Shown here: piece by piece, positions 13,554 through 26,503 of the stretch | Numbering within the stretch: position 1 is the first letter of the stretch | Layout: the number at the start of each line of letters is the position of its first letter | Source of the DNA: Pezicula radicicola | Taxonomy: Eukaryota; Ascomycota; Leotiomycetes; Helotiales; Dermateaceae | DNA length: 64,000 bases | Assembly: GCA_003008705.1 (NCBI GenBank) | Contig: PDUO01000023.1 | Span: 287,312 to 351,311, forward strand | Direction of reading: 5' to 3' | Notes under the pieces: generated by a model | What the model was told of the DNA's origin: nothing | What the model saw: only the letters and a program-made list of their open reading frames with translations | Database searches by the model: none | Position numbers and translations under genes: made by a program

Positions 13554-13829
13554 ATGGCTCGCGTCAAGACCTCGGGCAAGACCTTTGCCCTAAAGGTCAA
13601 GAATAATGGTATGTGTTTCAATCACTTTCAACCGGTTTTCAGTTACTAATAATACGTAGAAGAGATCAAGACGAGAGATGAAGAGAAATTTGGCAACCGG
13701 GCCAAGGGTGAGAAGCATAAGAAGAATACCAAGAAACACCTCCTGGCCGTAAAGATTCCACCAAAGAAGAAGGAGAAGAAGGCAAAGAAGGGAAAGAAGG
13801 GAAATAAGGAAGGCAAAAGCAAGGCTTAG
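13554..13829 (+). CDS. Small lysine-rich basic protein (74 aa, two exons)
   Basis: Exons 13554-13608 and 13660-13829 are joined through a 51-bp intron with donor GTATGT, branch TTACTAAT and acceptor GTAG. The start ATG is in the context ACAATGG. The 74-aa product is 34% lysine (25 residues): a 20-residue N-terminus beginning MARVKTSGKTFALKVKNN, a charged middle, and a C-terminal tail of KKxKK clusters ending in KSKA. The tail resembles nucleolar or ribosome-associated basic tails, which would suit nucleic-acid or nuclear targeting, but no catalytic domain is present and I do not recognise the family. Intact frame and good splice sites argue for a real gene. It is bracketed by 18-bp repeat arrays in opposite orientations. 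Confidence 0.7.
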
Positions 13830-13960
13830 GGGAAGATAACTAGTGCACTAAAGGCACAATTCCAGGAAGTCTGCATCGAAAAGGGCTAGCAGCAAGGAAT
13901 ACCAAACCATTGCCGAGCCACCTATGTTCTACGTATTGCTATCAGTGGTAGGTAACCTTT

Positions 13961-14255
13961 GAGTAATCGACTTGTTGTGAGTTACGAAGATGTTTTGAGT
14001 TACCGAGTTGTTTTGAGTCACCCAGTTGATCTGGTCATCAAGTTGATTTGAGTTACCTACTTTATCTAAGTGATTAAACTAATTCCAATTCTGTACCAGA
14101 CTAAGCTCTCTCAAAGTCTTATTTATAGACCTCTAATACAATGAGGGTGTTTACAATGAGTCAAAGCAAAGCGCTGCCACAGGGCTATTCTGGAAAATAC
14201 TCCGCTATTCATTATAATTGAGTTACCAAGTTGTTTTGAGAAACTGCACTAGAAC
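13961..14255 (+). repeat. 18-bp minisatellite arrays, downstream of lysine-rich gene
   Basis: Six units at 13961-14068 (for example GAGTTACCGAGTTGTTTT) with one 17-bp unit, followed by a diverged copy to 14087 and two more units at 14220-14255. Orientation is opposite to the upstream array, so the lysine-rich gene sits between diverging arrays. Confidence 0.8.
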
Positions 14256-16440
14256 TTTCCTTTCTTACTTTCGGACTAAATTTGAACAACAGCTTTAGTT
14301 GGACACCGCTGGTCGCCTCAAAAAGAGAATCCCCGAGCTTATGGCAGAGGTGGAAGATAAGTTGTTGCTATGTATTTCCCCAAGGATAGCCTTGGGATTT
14401 AACCTTGAGAACGCCTTTGGGTAGGGAGTCCTCACACTCTTAAACTTTTTAGTAACTACTTCACCACTTTAGTATTAGCTGAATGACAGCAAAGATATTT
14501 TTGGCAAAACCTCACTGTAGTTGCCGTATTTATTATTTAAGGTCAAATTGAAAAATCTCAGGCGGCAAAGTGGATGGTTTGATGTAGATCATGGCGTCAA
14601 AGGTCACATAAACTCAAGCTGTAGTAATTCCTCCTTGAGACTCAGCATCCTGACGGGCCCTAACGTTTGGTTTATGTGAAGCACTGTGCAAATGCCCCTT
14701 AAAATCCGAAATAGTTCTACTCCGCTAGCCATATTGCACTCTCGCAAAACAGTCTAGGCATCTCAACCCCACTACAATGATTTCTGTTGCCATATGCTCT
14801 ACGTCTAGTTAATTGTCGGCCGCTTCATCATTCTCTCACTCTTGGAATTGTCTCAGTACCGGTTGTAGCTCTGAGTATTGTCTTGATCGGTAGCATGCCC
14901 ACATCTGGAATGACATGGCCAAGAAGTACATTTGGGATGTGAATCCGAATACGCTGTCGGTACGGAGGTTCCAGTCCAATAGCTTTATTACCCATCTTGA
15001 GTCGGTCCACTTTTACCATTCAGATGTGACTTACGTTTTCTTTTTTGTCTTTGTTTTTTTTGGTAGCATAGTTATTGTGGCTACAGTATGAGCTCAGTCT
15101 GCGGAGTCCTGTATTTTGAAACCATTCAACTAAGTATCGTCACAGATGACTGGAGCTTGTCTGTCAAGGAAATATGAAGCCGGCTCAACCGCAAGTGGGA
15201 TCTCTGTTAACTCTCCGAAATTGGCACAAGAAGCCAAAAAACGAGCGATAAATAATCCCTTCAAACGAAGAAGATGATTCTTCTGCAGCGGCGTATTCTG
15301 TCGAAATTCTCGGAAATACAGTGATTATACCGACTGCATAAAAGTCCTTTTCAAAATAAGCTAATTGAATTATATCGGTGTCTATGCCGTCAAGATGCCG
15401 CCGATAGTATTTACTAATTGATGCTCTTCTTCCCGTCAATTACTACATCAACCAGAGTCTTACAAAACTCAAGCTTATTAACCTATAGATTGATCAGCTT
15501 CATAATCAGAACAGCCAAACACAAAAGATTTAGGAATGCGTACTTGTGCATTACCAGCTTCTAGCCTTAAGAGACGGCCATGAGCTTCGTATGAAGTCGA
15601 CTCTAGAGTATCTTTTACTATACAAATTGCAGGGCAACCCAATGTTACTCTATGGCTCGAGCTACTCCAGCGTGCCCGTTTACGCGCTGCACACTAACAA
15701 GACAGGAAATACAAAACATTCGACCGGATTCTGACTCTGAGCAATGGAATGAGATGAATGAATTGATGCATCGTTCTTGAGAAGGACAACAAGATCTGTA
15801 TCATTAAACCCGTCAGCGGTGTCTAGGTGTCATTCTTGGTGTCGGATTTCTTTTGCCGGCTGCTCCAGAGATAGAACTTCTTACCATTACCTTCCCTAGT
15901 TCCCATTTCTGTACTTTCACATCTCGCTCTGATCAGAAGACCGGCTCCTAGGAGTCAGGATACTGCATGTCTCTCGTCATTTGAATGTATATGATTCAGG
16001 AGGCCGATAGCTTGCGATTCGCCAAGATAGAAGAGTATTCTCTTGTTCTTGAATTTTCCTCCACAATATCATCGATGATGTTGGGAGTTTCTTTGCTTTG
16101 TCTAAAGATAGGATAGGCAAGGGGGCAAGGATGAACTTTTCTGAGGAAATTAGAGTAAAGAGGGAGCGGCAGGAAAGAGTTTCCCCCCTGTGTTCTGCAT
16201 TAGCTTCAGTTCCGAGTACAAGGCTGGGACGCCACATAATTGAGGGAAATATCCATACCTGAGAGGAATCTCCGTCAGATTTATTTTATACGAGTTGCGC
16301 GAGCACCAGAGTACTGGCTAGTGCAGCGAACGATTGGTTCGTGGCAGGTCTTGGTCCTTGACCATAGCCATTGTTCTGGTATTGATGGTCCCAAACTTGA
16401 CCATTCACGCCAGGTGGCTTTTGTCTACTAAAGTGCAGAA
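14256..16440. other. No supportable gene; possible coding relics
   Basis: Fragments look coding-like but cannot be joined: minus 14828-15019 (63 aa, containing PPYRQRIRIHIPNVLLGHVI), minus 15185-15439 (84 aa) and plus 15546-15734 (62 aa). No domain is recognised and stops intervene. Confidence 0.4.
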
Positions 16441-16446
16441 GACCTC

Positions 16447-17297
16447 CATGTCAAAGAACTGTGCCACTGCCATTGAAACCGTGGCTTTCGGGGTATTCTA
16501 TTACCTTGGCCCCATCTATCTTGTTGATGACAGGCTTCGTATGGTCGCAAGGGCCAATTGATACAAGCTTGGCTTGGTCAACGACCCAGTAGGGGTTTTC
16601 GTTCAAGCGATTCTTAGCATCTGTGGCTCGTAGTTGTCTGAGTCCCCACCATACGGTTTGTCCTCCACGATTGTACCTATGGATATGCCGCTCTGGGAAG
16701 GACGATAGCTCCTCAATTGAACGGTGTGACTTGCAAAGGTGTGGTGGGGAAGCATTACACCAATATATGAATCCATTTTGACCTCGATGTTGACTTTGCG
16801 AATAGCGAGGAGTCCTACAGCGCTGGCCTGTCGTTTATATTGCAGTATGGTCATGGTATAGGAATCTTGTTATTTTGTGCTACCCGAAAGTTACGTTTTC
16901 TGTGTTGAATGATTCGATTGTAAACGTGCTAGCTGAGAGACGATGTTAGTAAAGCCAAAAAGAGCTTTCAAAGTGCGCGCACACAATTGACTTTCCGATA
17001 ATGAGGCCGAGAAGAGGTATGAATAGTACTAACCAATAAGCTTTCGGGCCACCAAACCATCTTGAGAAGGTTGCATTCGTGTAACCTGGTGAAGGAAAAG
17101 GTTTCTGAGGCTGTTGCTGACCGGAACACGCTCCTTTGCTTCGGCATAGAACTTGCACATGTCCTTTGCTGATTTACAGCACAAGCTTGCCCCGGATTTC
17201 TGCGCGACTTACCGCTCCCAATGACTTTCTGATCCTTGTTGTAGAAGTACGGACAATCACGAGTCAAAGTAATTGCTTTTCCCCATTCCAATACCAA
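16447..17297 (-). CDS. Possible multi-exon gene or relic, unrecognised
   Basis: An ATG at 17295-17297 opens a short exon ending at a perfect GTAAGT donor. A 44-bp intron ending CAG would join it to an exon containing YAEAKERVP. A further intron with donor GTTAGT, branch TTTACTAAC and acceptor CTCAG follows. Downstream, a stop-free frame of about 110 codons (16447-16818, no ATG) runs from just after a CAG acceptor to TGA and includes NENPYWVVDQAKL. An alternative frame at 16946-17158 gives a membrane-like segment AYWLVLFIPLLGLIIG. I cannot identify the product, and the pieces may belong to a decayed gene. Confidence 0.25.
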
Positions 17298-19446
17298 ACA
17301 CTCAACAGCCCCAAGCGATCGTTATCTCCCATCAAGTTGATTTATCCTCGCATTGCTCCTTGGTTCATACGTTGTGCGAATCAGAGTGATGGATGTGAGA
17401 TCTGTTCATGGAACTGGAGTCAGCATGAGTTTGCCAGACAAAATACGTGATGGTGCAAGATGTAATTGTCTTTGGGGGCAGCAGTACCACTTCCACTACT
17501 TCTATCACCATTCCCATGGGCTCCTCCTTCTGACTGGCGTCCATAGGGGAGAAAAATATTTAGCATATTGTTGTATGCTTTACGTCTGGTGAGCGATGCT
17601 TGATCGATGTCTACTTTTGACGAGACATAGGAGTTCTGGAGTTATCGATTGGCAAATTCAATAGCTTGGTGCCATGAGTTACTGTGATTCTCATCTGTCA
17701 GAGCAGTAGGACGTTGCCCGCAGGCAGTAAAAGGAGGTTCGTAGATTGAAATGGAAGGAGAGGAAAATGGAGGATCCTTGCTGCTAAGATGTAAGCGTAG
17801 ATCTGTTTTGTCTAGTCAGCAAAATTGTATCACGGCTGCTAAAATTTGGAAATAGAACTGGAGAAAATACGCGTAAAATATTATTCACGTCATTCTCAAC
17901 ATTCAAGGCAGTGAGTGGCTGAGAACGTGAAGTGGGTGAAATTGTGAAGTTGTCCAAGAACGCGCATCTTGGTTGAAGAAAATTGGACCTACGCCCTACC
18001 CTTCATAAACAACCGGCAAGCATAAACAAAGGGTTTGTATATCTCACAACTTTCCCATATTACTTCAATCTTTTAAAAAATATATCTACAAGCCGACTAC
18101 AAAAGAAGATAATTTCTTTGTCTATTTCAAGTCCTACAGATGTTTTTAAGCTGTTGATTTGATTTATGCCACAGTGATTTCTTGGAAGGACTACGTTCCA
18201 ATCGTATAGAAGACTTTGTCAAAACTGTGAGGTGCTTTAAAATCTTCCATGGCAGTTCATTTCTGCTTCGTTTTCGTTGCAAAGATGGATTTGGGGCTTC
18301 GCACCTAAGCATCAAGGCAAGTATCTTTTCATCTTAGTCTTGTTGGACTACTTTGTATTCCTTGCAGCAAGAGGGGGCACTATAAGTGACCGGAAGTGGT
18401 AATTCATCCTTCGAGAGCATGTTAGCAACATTAATAACTATCTAACGAAGTGTCGAGATTGTGGCAACGGAGCTTGTGGGCACAATGACTACAGCTGGTG
18501 GCGATGTCTGGCCTAGAAAACTCATCTCGACTTCCGCTTTCCCAAAAAATACCCCATGTAGAACAAAATTGTGTCGCGTCATCGATGCTGAAGGTAATAA
18601 GATGCCCAATTTTGAAAGCTGGATACGGTTGAAGAAATTAGCATACCGGGTAACTCGTACGGGGCCAAGGCCGGGAATTCCAGTTCAGAATAAACTCCAC
18701 CAATCTGATTCTCATCTGTTATCCATGCTGCAAAGCGGTGGTACTCCTTCGAGCGGGTTTTCTTCTCCTCATTTCATCCTGATTCCAAAGGAGAAGAAGG
18801 GTTTCTGCCTTATCGAGCCAGTCCACAACGGTATGAAATTCATTCACCAGCCACCTCCGCTGACTTGCCACTTGATGCACAGTTTCCCATGGACGTAATA
18901 ATTGAAACCGGTATTACTTCAGCTCCAACGTTTCTCCGTCGCAATCGACTTTACTCAGGTTGAAAGTGTTCTTGTAGGTTCGGTAAGGACTTCCGGATGG
19001 GGTTGAGGAAAGTAGCGAAATGTTTTCGACTTGCATTTCTTGGACTCTATTAGCTCTGTATTTATCATAACATACTGAAGCTGGTGTGTGGTAAAGACGT
19101 AGTCACATGAAGGCTTATGTGTCTCGTTTCGTCACCACTTCCATGTTGCACAACGTTCCCTCTTGCTACCACAGCCCCAAGGGATATTAGATCGTCTGGT
19201 GTCATGTCACAGACGTGATGGGCTTTCAACATTTTGAATGTTCCTTATCCGCAGTGGGGGGGTCTGGTATCCATCGACTTGTATGTTGAAACTGTAGTTC
19301 CAAGTAGGGCTCTAGGATCCTTAGTGTTGCATATACTTTCATTCTTGTAGTTATTAGGTCTCGGATCTTCCTGGCATTCATCTAATCATCGTAGGGTTGG
19401 GTTGTTCAGCAAGTTGTCGTTGCGTTCCTTTTCATCTTGCATGTTA
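17298..19446. other. No supportable gene; possible retroelement relic at 18.46-18.95 kb
   Basis: A 145-codon plus-strand frame at 18461-18898 has no ATG start. It contains SSPHFILIPKEKKGFCLIEP, faintly like the fingers region of a Ty3/gypsy reverse transcriptase (PKK.GK.RLI), and apparently continues in another frame with LPLDAQFPMDVIIETGI. This is too weak for a firm call. The rest is non-coding as far as I can see. Confidence 0.3.
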
Positions 19447-20513
19447 AAATTCGGTTCAAAAAGTCTTTGTACACAACCCATATATACGACGCGACGCGTT
19501 TTTCGTGCTCCTACCACTCCTTCTATAACACTATAATACCTAGCCCACGAAAATCCTTTGTAGATAAGCTTAATACCAATCGAAAGCCTAGAGGTCAATT
19601 AACTAATAACTAAAGATTAGCTATTATATAAGCTCTTTTAAATAGGGAGAAAATAAATATATTAGTACATCGATTTAAATACTATTATAATATAATTCAA
19701 AATATATATACCCGATATTAAGAGTCGAATACCTTAGAACTAAAGCCTCGAACTAGCTAACTACCTCTATTTAATTAAAGGTAAAGGAGAGCTCTATTTA
19801 GACTAGTTCGAAGGGAGCCTATAATCCTATAGACTAGAATAATAGAATAGTATAAAACTTAAGTAGGTAAGAAGCTATTAAAGAATACTATTTAATATAT
19901 TCTATACTCTATAAAGCTTATATATTAGAAATCTTTAAAGAGGATCTTTCTAGATAGAAGGGCTATACTATAGAGAACTTGATATTATTAGGAATAGTAA
20001 GGAAAAGAAGTAGAATTAACTTAGGTATATATATTAAAATAAGGTTATTTTTAAGGCTAATACCCTACCTAGAGCTACTACTCTAATAAGTACTCTATAG
20101 CCTTAGATACCTTAAATCCTACTAGCTAGATATAGTAATTCTCGAATAAATAATATAAGTAGTAAATAATTAATATTATAAATTATAATAAGCTAGATAT
20201 TACTATAATAGTATAGGGTATAATATAACTTAGTAGAAGGTTAGAGCTAGTTATTACAATAAGGGATTTAGACTCTAAAGGTAATAGATATATAACCTAG
20301 AGCTACCTATAGACCCTTAAAGAGGTACTTCTTCCTATATATAAGTTAGGTTAATTTTATTAATAAGATAATATAAAAATATATATATTAGGGAAGGTAA
20401 GGAAGTAGTTCAAGGAGTATAGAATCTAGGTTATTAACTAGCCTATATATAGCCTAGATATAAACTAATTAAATATATCTAGTAGGTAATAAAGTCTATT
20501 TTATATAGATAAT

Positions 20514-20710
20514 TAATAGTAATATTATATATATATATAGTTCGTGGGTATTCTATACTTACCCAATTAGGGTTAGTACAGAGCGTGAGGTATATCCTTA
20601 TCTTACTCTTCTATATAGATAGAAGAATATAACTAAATTATAAACTAATAACCAAGACCCCTATATTTATATAAACCCCTGTACTAACCTATAGGCCTAT
20701 AATATTAATA
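20514..20710 (+). repeat. 5' LTR of copia element (heavily RIP-mutated)
   Basis: Aligns without gaps to the 3' LTR with about 24 differences. At every difference the 5' copy carries T or A where the 3' copy has C or G. Confidence 0.93.
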
Positions 20711-21605
20711 CTAATCAATAGTTAACTTTACTATTAAACTATAGATTAGTAAGGCTAAATAGAAGAGACGAGAACTATAAGAACTCGATATAATACTCGA
20801 AAGAGGAAGTATATCTATATACGATCATAGTAACTGTACTAAGGGACTATTCTCCTATAAACTAGAGGACTATTCTCCGAAGGCTTGTTCTAGAGCTAGT
20901 ACTATAGCTAGACTCCGAGCCTGTATTCAATAACCTGAATCCTTTCTATAAAACCAAGCTTTGTAACTATAAAACAATAGCTATTACTGATTTACTGAAT
21001 TATATTAGTTATATTACAACAACTATATAAATATACAACCTACGGAAGATACTATTAAGATAGGGGAAAAGATTGATCTTATAAAGTAGGGGAAACTATT
21101 CGATCTAGTAGTTACTACGAATACCGAACTATAGATCAATTACTATATTAAATATAAGTATATGATTTTCAACTACTATAAATATATCAGAGGGATACTC
21201 TGGGAGTATATATAAGATGATTTTATAGGATAGATACTTAAGTTATAGAAAAAGGTAGACCAAGAACTTCTCTGTTAATTCTATAACTTTATATATTACT
21301 ACGGAGTCTATATTATAAAAGAGTATAGAAAGAGTTATACTATAGTAATGATGTAATTCCTTGAGGAAGGAGATAGAGAAATTGAGGATTGATATAAATA
21401 GATAAAGGTAGAGATAGCTAACTAGAAGAAGAATAGAGGTAGTTTCTAGAATAATTACTACCTAAATAGTCTAATTGACAGCGACCTTATTGGAGTACTA
21501 GCTATAACTACTAAAGCTATAGAATAACCTTAAGACTATACTAAGGATAGACTAACCCGACCTCAATATAAACTACTTCCCTAATTCCAATCTATAGATT
21601 AATCT

Positions 21606-24600
21606 ATGAATAACGGTCAGAATACCCCAGGTACCTAGTTGAAGGCTATTACACTAGTACTACTTATAAAGCTTCTTATAGATCTATCCAAGCTATATAA
21701 TAAAGACAAGAAGTTTAGTAGTAAGTTATATAATATCCTTGATATTAAGATATAGATCTTCTTTAACTTATTATAAAAAGCCGGAATACTAAAGGAAGAC
21801 CTAGTAGAAGTATTCTCTATTATACTTAAGGGCCGAGCTAGTGAATTCTACTATAACAAGATTACAGGACGATCCTATAACTTCGAAACAATAGTCTAAC
21901 TTATGAAAACTTACTTTAAAATAGAGGAGAACTATTAACTTTACCTTTCGGAATAGAGAGAAATAACCTTTCCAAAGATTATTATATAGAATCCAGAGAA
22001 AGGATAACTTAAGTACCTCGAACTACTCTTTACCCGAATACACTAGATTCAACAAGGACTTTCGGACTAATATCAATAAGAGTATAATCTACAGGATAGG
22101 ATCATTATAGTATACTAAGGAGTTGAGGAGTATAATCTTGTATTATATATACCTACGGATACCTTTAAAGGTATCTACTCCCAGCTACGAGTAGTAGTAG
22201 GAATAGTAATCCATTTATACAAGAACTAATAATTCAATACCTAAATAGTTCTATACAATGATTATAACAACTATAATATAGACGATACCCCTGATTAGTA
22301 CTAGACTAACTATATATTTATACAAAGTAAAAGAGGAGGCCAAGGAAGATCCGGAGGAGGTTATAGAACTAGCTATAAAGGAGGCCCCAGAAGTAACCCT
22401 AGAGGAGGGACTTCTAGAGGTAATTCCAGAGGAGACTATAATAGAGGGAATTTTTAAGATAGAAATCATTCTTATAGATCAAAGAAGTATTATATCTATA
22501 GAAAACTAGGATATTGGTCTATAAAATACCTAAAAGAGGAATACTAGAACTTATTCTTAAAGTTCTGATAATAATTATAATATATAGTAGAATAAGATAT
22601 TAATCTTAAAGACTTCTAGTATTTCCTTATAGACTATAAAGGGATTGAAGACTTTAATAACCTACCTATTAACTAATCTATAACTCTATAGCTTGATTTA
22701 TAACCCTACTAATTCTTTACTCAATTCTATAGATAGATTAATAGAGCCCAGACCCTCGCTATTCTAAACAACTAAGCTATAGAGTATATAATTACTCGAA
22801 AGGATATATTTACTAAACTATTAAAGATAAGTGAATCTTCGGTATTTATACTTAAAGACTATTATTCAATAATATTCCAAGGTATTATTCTAGATATAGG
22901 AGTAGTAGGTATCTCTATAGTAGGCTACTTATAATTCATAGTATTATAGAGAATAGATCCCTGTATATAACTTGATATATCTATAGTAGGAGATTATAAT
23001 ATTCGTTTTAGTAAAGGAGGAGTAGTATTAGAAGGCTTAGTTTATATCACGATACTACTTAGTATAATTATATTTTATATTATTATAGTATAAATACTAT
23101 TTCTACTATATATTCAGGATATAGATAAACTAAAGATAAAATTTAATAACCTTGAGAATATTTTAATCTAAGGGAATAAAGTTATCCCTATTGTATAAAA
23201 GTAGGGATATCTATTTATACTCTTATAATAATCTAAGTAGACTTTAGTATTTAGTTATCTTATAGAATCCGAATTAAGATAACTTCATTGATATTTTAGA
23301 TACCCTTCTATATAATGATTAACTAAGATTCTTGAGTAAGTAGGCCAAGAATTCAACTATCAAAGTATTAAAGAACTTATAAAGTTCTACTAAAAGTACT
23401 AGATATATAGTTCACCCTCTAGATAATTTAAATTTACTATAAAAGATAATTATAAATTCAACTACGAGGTTATTATTAATATTATATACCTTGATGGAAA
23501 ACCTATACTATATCTTATAGATTTAACTACTATATTCAATGGAGGAGGATTTCTCAAAGATATTTCAATAAAATATATCTAGGAGATACTATAAATAAAG
23601 TAGATCGATACTTACCAAGGTCCACTAGATTACCTAGTATATAACACCAGGAAGTAGTTTACTTCTATGGAATTTAGATAATATACTAGATCAATATCAA
23701 TCGGTATTAAGGAAGTACCTATTGAAGCCTACTATAGTATAGGTAAAGTAGAGAGATACTATATTCCTATATACTATACTTATGAAATCATCAAAGAAGA
23801 ACTTTCTAAAGAAATAATTAATAAAGAAATAGTTCTTTAAATAGTATTTAAGGCTATAAACAATTTAGTAGGACTAAATAGAATTATACCTATACTCCTT
23901 GTCTTCGGAGTATACCCTAGAATAATAGAACTAGATCTACTAGTACCAAGTATTATAAAGAGAGTATATATAATCTATAAAGCTATAGAAGAAGTACACC
24001 AGATTTATATAGAACACTAAGTTATAGATACTCTTATAATACGAAATAACCTAAATACCCTTATAATACTCAATCTACCTCTCAACTCAAATATATAAGT
24101 CTGGAGAGAGAACAAGGGATAGAAAGGACTATATAAGCTAATCATAGTCAATGGTGAAATATATATACTTACTATACTACGAGGACCTATCTACTTCTGA
24201 TCTACTATTATTAAACTATTCTACAAAGAAACAGAAAGATAAGAACCCAATACTACGGAATAGGACCTAGATGGTATAGAACAGGATCACGAAGCTACGG
24301 AACAACTAGTAGAGGAAGATGATATACCACCAGTTATTCAACGAGGCCGAGGCTGACCCCTAGGAGCCTGAAATAAGCCAAGAACCCCTGTTATTGATAT
24401 ATACTAGAGTAAGTGAAATCATTTTATTGAGGAAATTGGAGCCTACCTAAGCGATATTAAGGACTTTAATAACTAATTTATTCAAGCTATAAGATATAGA
24501 ATTGAATTAACAATGGTATTCATGACCTACAAGGAGTAGGCTAACCAGGACCTTGTAGCTAAGCTATAAAAGGAAGGTATAATTACTACTCCAGGAGAAC

Positions 24601-26117
24601 TATTCAAGGTATCAACTAGGAAGGAAATTGATAGCTTAATTACTAACGGAGTTTTCGAATTCATACTATATAATCCTATAGAGTACGATAGTATTCGTAT
24701 CTTTAATTCTAGACTAGTTAATGAAGTAAAAGGTAAAGCTATAGAAGTACCCTATGAAAAGTTAAGACTAGTTATCCAAGCCTACAATAATACTAGAAAG
24801 GAGGTTATTCTTACTTAATCACTGATAATCCAGAGAGTAAGCCAGAGAGTACTTATAATATTAGTACTAAGTCTTTTTCAACTCCCTAATAAGAATATCT
24901 ATATATAGCTCAGAGATATCACCTAAGCCTATATTTAGTCAATAATATTCTTGAACCGATTGATCCTTATATATCCTCCAAAATAAATCTACTATCTATA
25001 CCCCAAAGGAATAATAATGATTATATAAAAACTATTGTATAGAGTCCCAGAAGCAGGAACTCATTAGTGGGTAACTTACCATAAGTACTATAAGGAAAGA
25101 CTTTCAATGGTTACTTCAATATACGATCCTTGTCTATTAGTTATAACCATAGAAGATACTTTCGGAATAGTTGGAATATAAACGGATAATACTTTAATTA
25201 TTATAACAGAGGAATTCTTAGCTATGGAAGAGGAGGAACTATAGAAAGCTAAGTTCTTGGTTAAACCAAAGGAAATACTTACTCCCAGGAACCTACTTAT
25301 ATTCAATGGATATATTCTCAGTTAATAGGATGATATTCTACGACTCCGCCAGAAGTAGTAGGACAAGAAGCTTAAAATGATTAACCCGAAATCCATAATA
25401 ATATAGTAAGATTATATAGAGTAGTATACCCGAGCTATCTATATTATTATAATCTACTAACCAGAAGCATTGTTCGACCTATTAATAGTAGCTCAGTATC
25501 AGAAGCCTATAGATAAAGATGTCAAGAACCTAAATAAGTAGATTAACTAGTAAATGAAGAACTTAGATTATAGTATCAACTATATTATAATCGATCTTAC
25601 AAAGGCTAAGCTATTTATTTTTATAGATAGATTATTTATAAACAATAAAGATTTCAGTTCCTAGATTAGATATAAGATTATTTTAGTAAATAAATCTACA
25701 AAGGAGGATCAATTCTAGATTAAAGGTAACTTAATTCATTGGAGTTCAACTAAGAGTAAACGAGTTATATATAGTATTCTAGCTTCTGAAATCTATGGAA
25801 TAGTTGCAGGAAATAATATAGCTTATACCATTAATATAACTATCTATATAATCACGGAATAACTTGGATTCCTAGTAATACCAATGGTTATTTATATAGA
25901 TTCATATTTACTCTATAAGTACCTAGTCAAGCTTAGAACTACGAAAGAGAAACACTTGATGATTGATATCATGGTAATTCGGTAATCCTATAAACGCCGG
26001 GAACTTCAGGAGATCCACTGGATCAATGGGTAAGATAACCTAGTAGATGTAATAACAAAGGTTACTCCGAACAAGGCTCTTAAGAAGTTCCTCAATATAA
26101 ACTATCTTATGATTTAA
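21606..26117 (+). pseudogene. Copia gag-pol polyprotein, one frame with many stops
   Basis: All recognisable segments lie in the same frame. Gag is followed by an Arg/Gly-rich stretch (22328-22450) and a CCHC knuckle remnant at 22484-22529, whose Cys and His codons now read Tyr (YYIYRKLGYWSIKY). The protease active site DTG has become DIG at 22893. Integrase: HHCC region near 23260-23320 and core around 23520-23760 (YQGPLDYLVYN, then IGKVERYY). Reverse transcriptase covers about 24600-25330, with TDN at the presumed catalytic TDD. RNase H covers 25737-26100 (IHWSSTKSKRV, then IDSYLLYKYL). The frame ends in TAA at 26115-26117. Stops come from CAA, CAG or TGG codons turned to TAA or TAG. The chosen start is the first good ATG (21606); gag may begin earlier. 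Confidence 0.88.
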
Positions 26118-26306
26118 GTCGAAGGTTGGGTTAGGTAATGATTTTACTATATAGCGATGGACTTCCTATTATAGGACTAAATTAGTTATTTTCTTTTATA
26201 CGGATACTATAGAGATACTCTTTTAGACTATAGATACTTTCTTTCATTACTACAGAATTGGTTATTAGTTTAGTGATGTTATAAACCATAAGAGAGAAGT
26301 TGCCAG

Positions 26307-26503
26307 TGATGGTAATATTACGTATATATATAGTTCGTGGGTATTCCACGCTTACCCAATTAGGGTTAGTACGGAGCGCGAGGTATATCCTCATCTTACT
26401 CTTCTACGTAGATAGAAGAATACAACTGAATTATAAACCAATAACCAAGACCCCTACGTTTACGTAAACCCCTGTACTAACCTATAGGCCTGTGATACCA
26501 ACA
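26307..26503 (+). repeat. 3' LTR of copia element (well preserved)
   Basis: Begins TGATGGTAATATTACG and ends ATACCAACA, with intact CG and CA dinucleotides that are lost in the 5' copy. It is followed directly by the target duplication ATAAT. Confidence 0.93.

Larger units (their letters stand above)
20514..26503 (+). mobile_element. Full-length Ty1/copia LTR retrotransposon, RIP-degraded
   Basis: 197-bp LTRs at 20514-20710 and 26307-26503 flank an internal region of about 5.6 kb. The 5-bp sequence ATAAT is found on both sides (20509-20513 and 26504-26508) as a target-site duplication. The 3' LTR keeps canonical TG...CA ends; in the 5' LTR these have become TA...TA. A purine-rich tract (AAGAGAGAAG) just before the 3' LTR is a likely polypurine tract. 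Internal order gag, protease, integrase, reverse transcriptase, RNase H is the copia arrangement. The element is inserted inside a TIR transposon. It cannot be functional. Confidence 0.95.

Noticed and set aside
18461..18898. Possible Ty3/gypsy reverse transcriptase relic
   Set aside because: Only a short PKEKKGFCLI-like resemblance; no catalytic motif or LTRs found, so kept as a note rather than a call.
22251..26394. Minus-strand ORFs of 70-72 codons inside the AT-rich island
   Set aside because: They are antisense to the copia gag, RT and 3' LTR segments and have Ser/Ile-rich composition caused by RIP.
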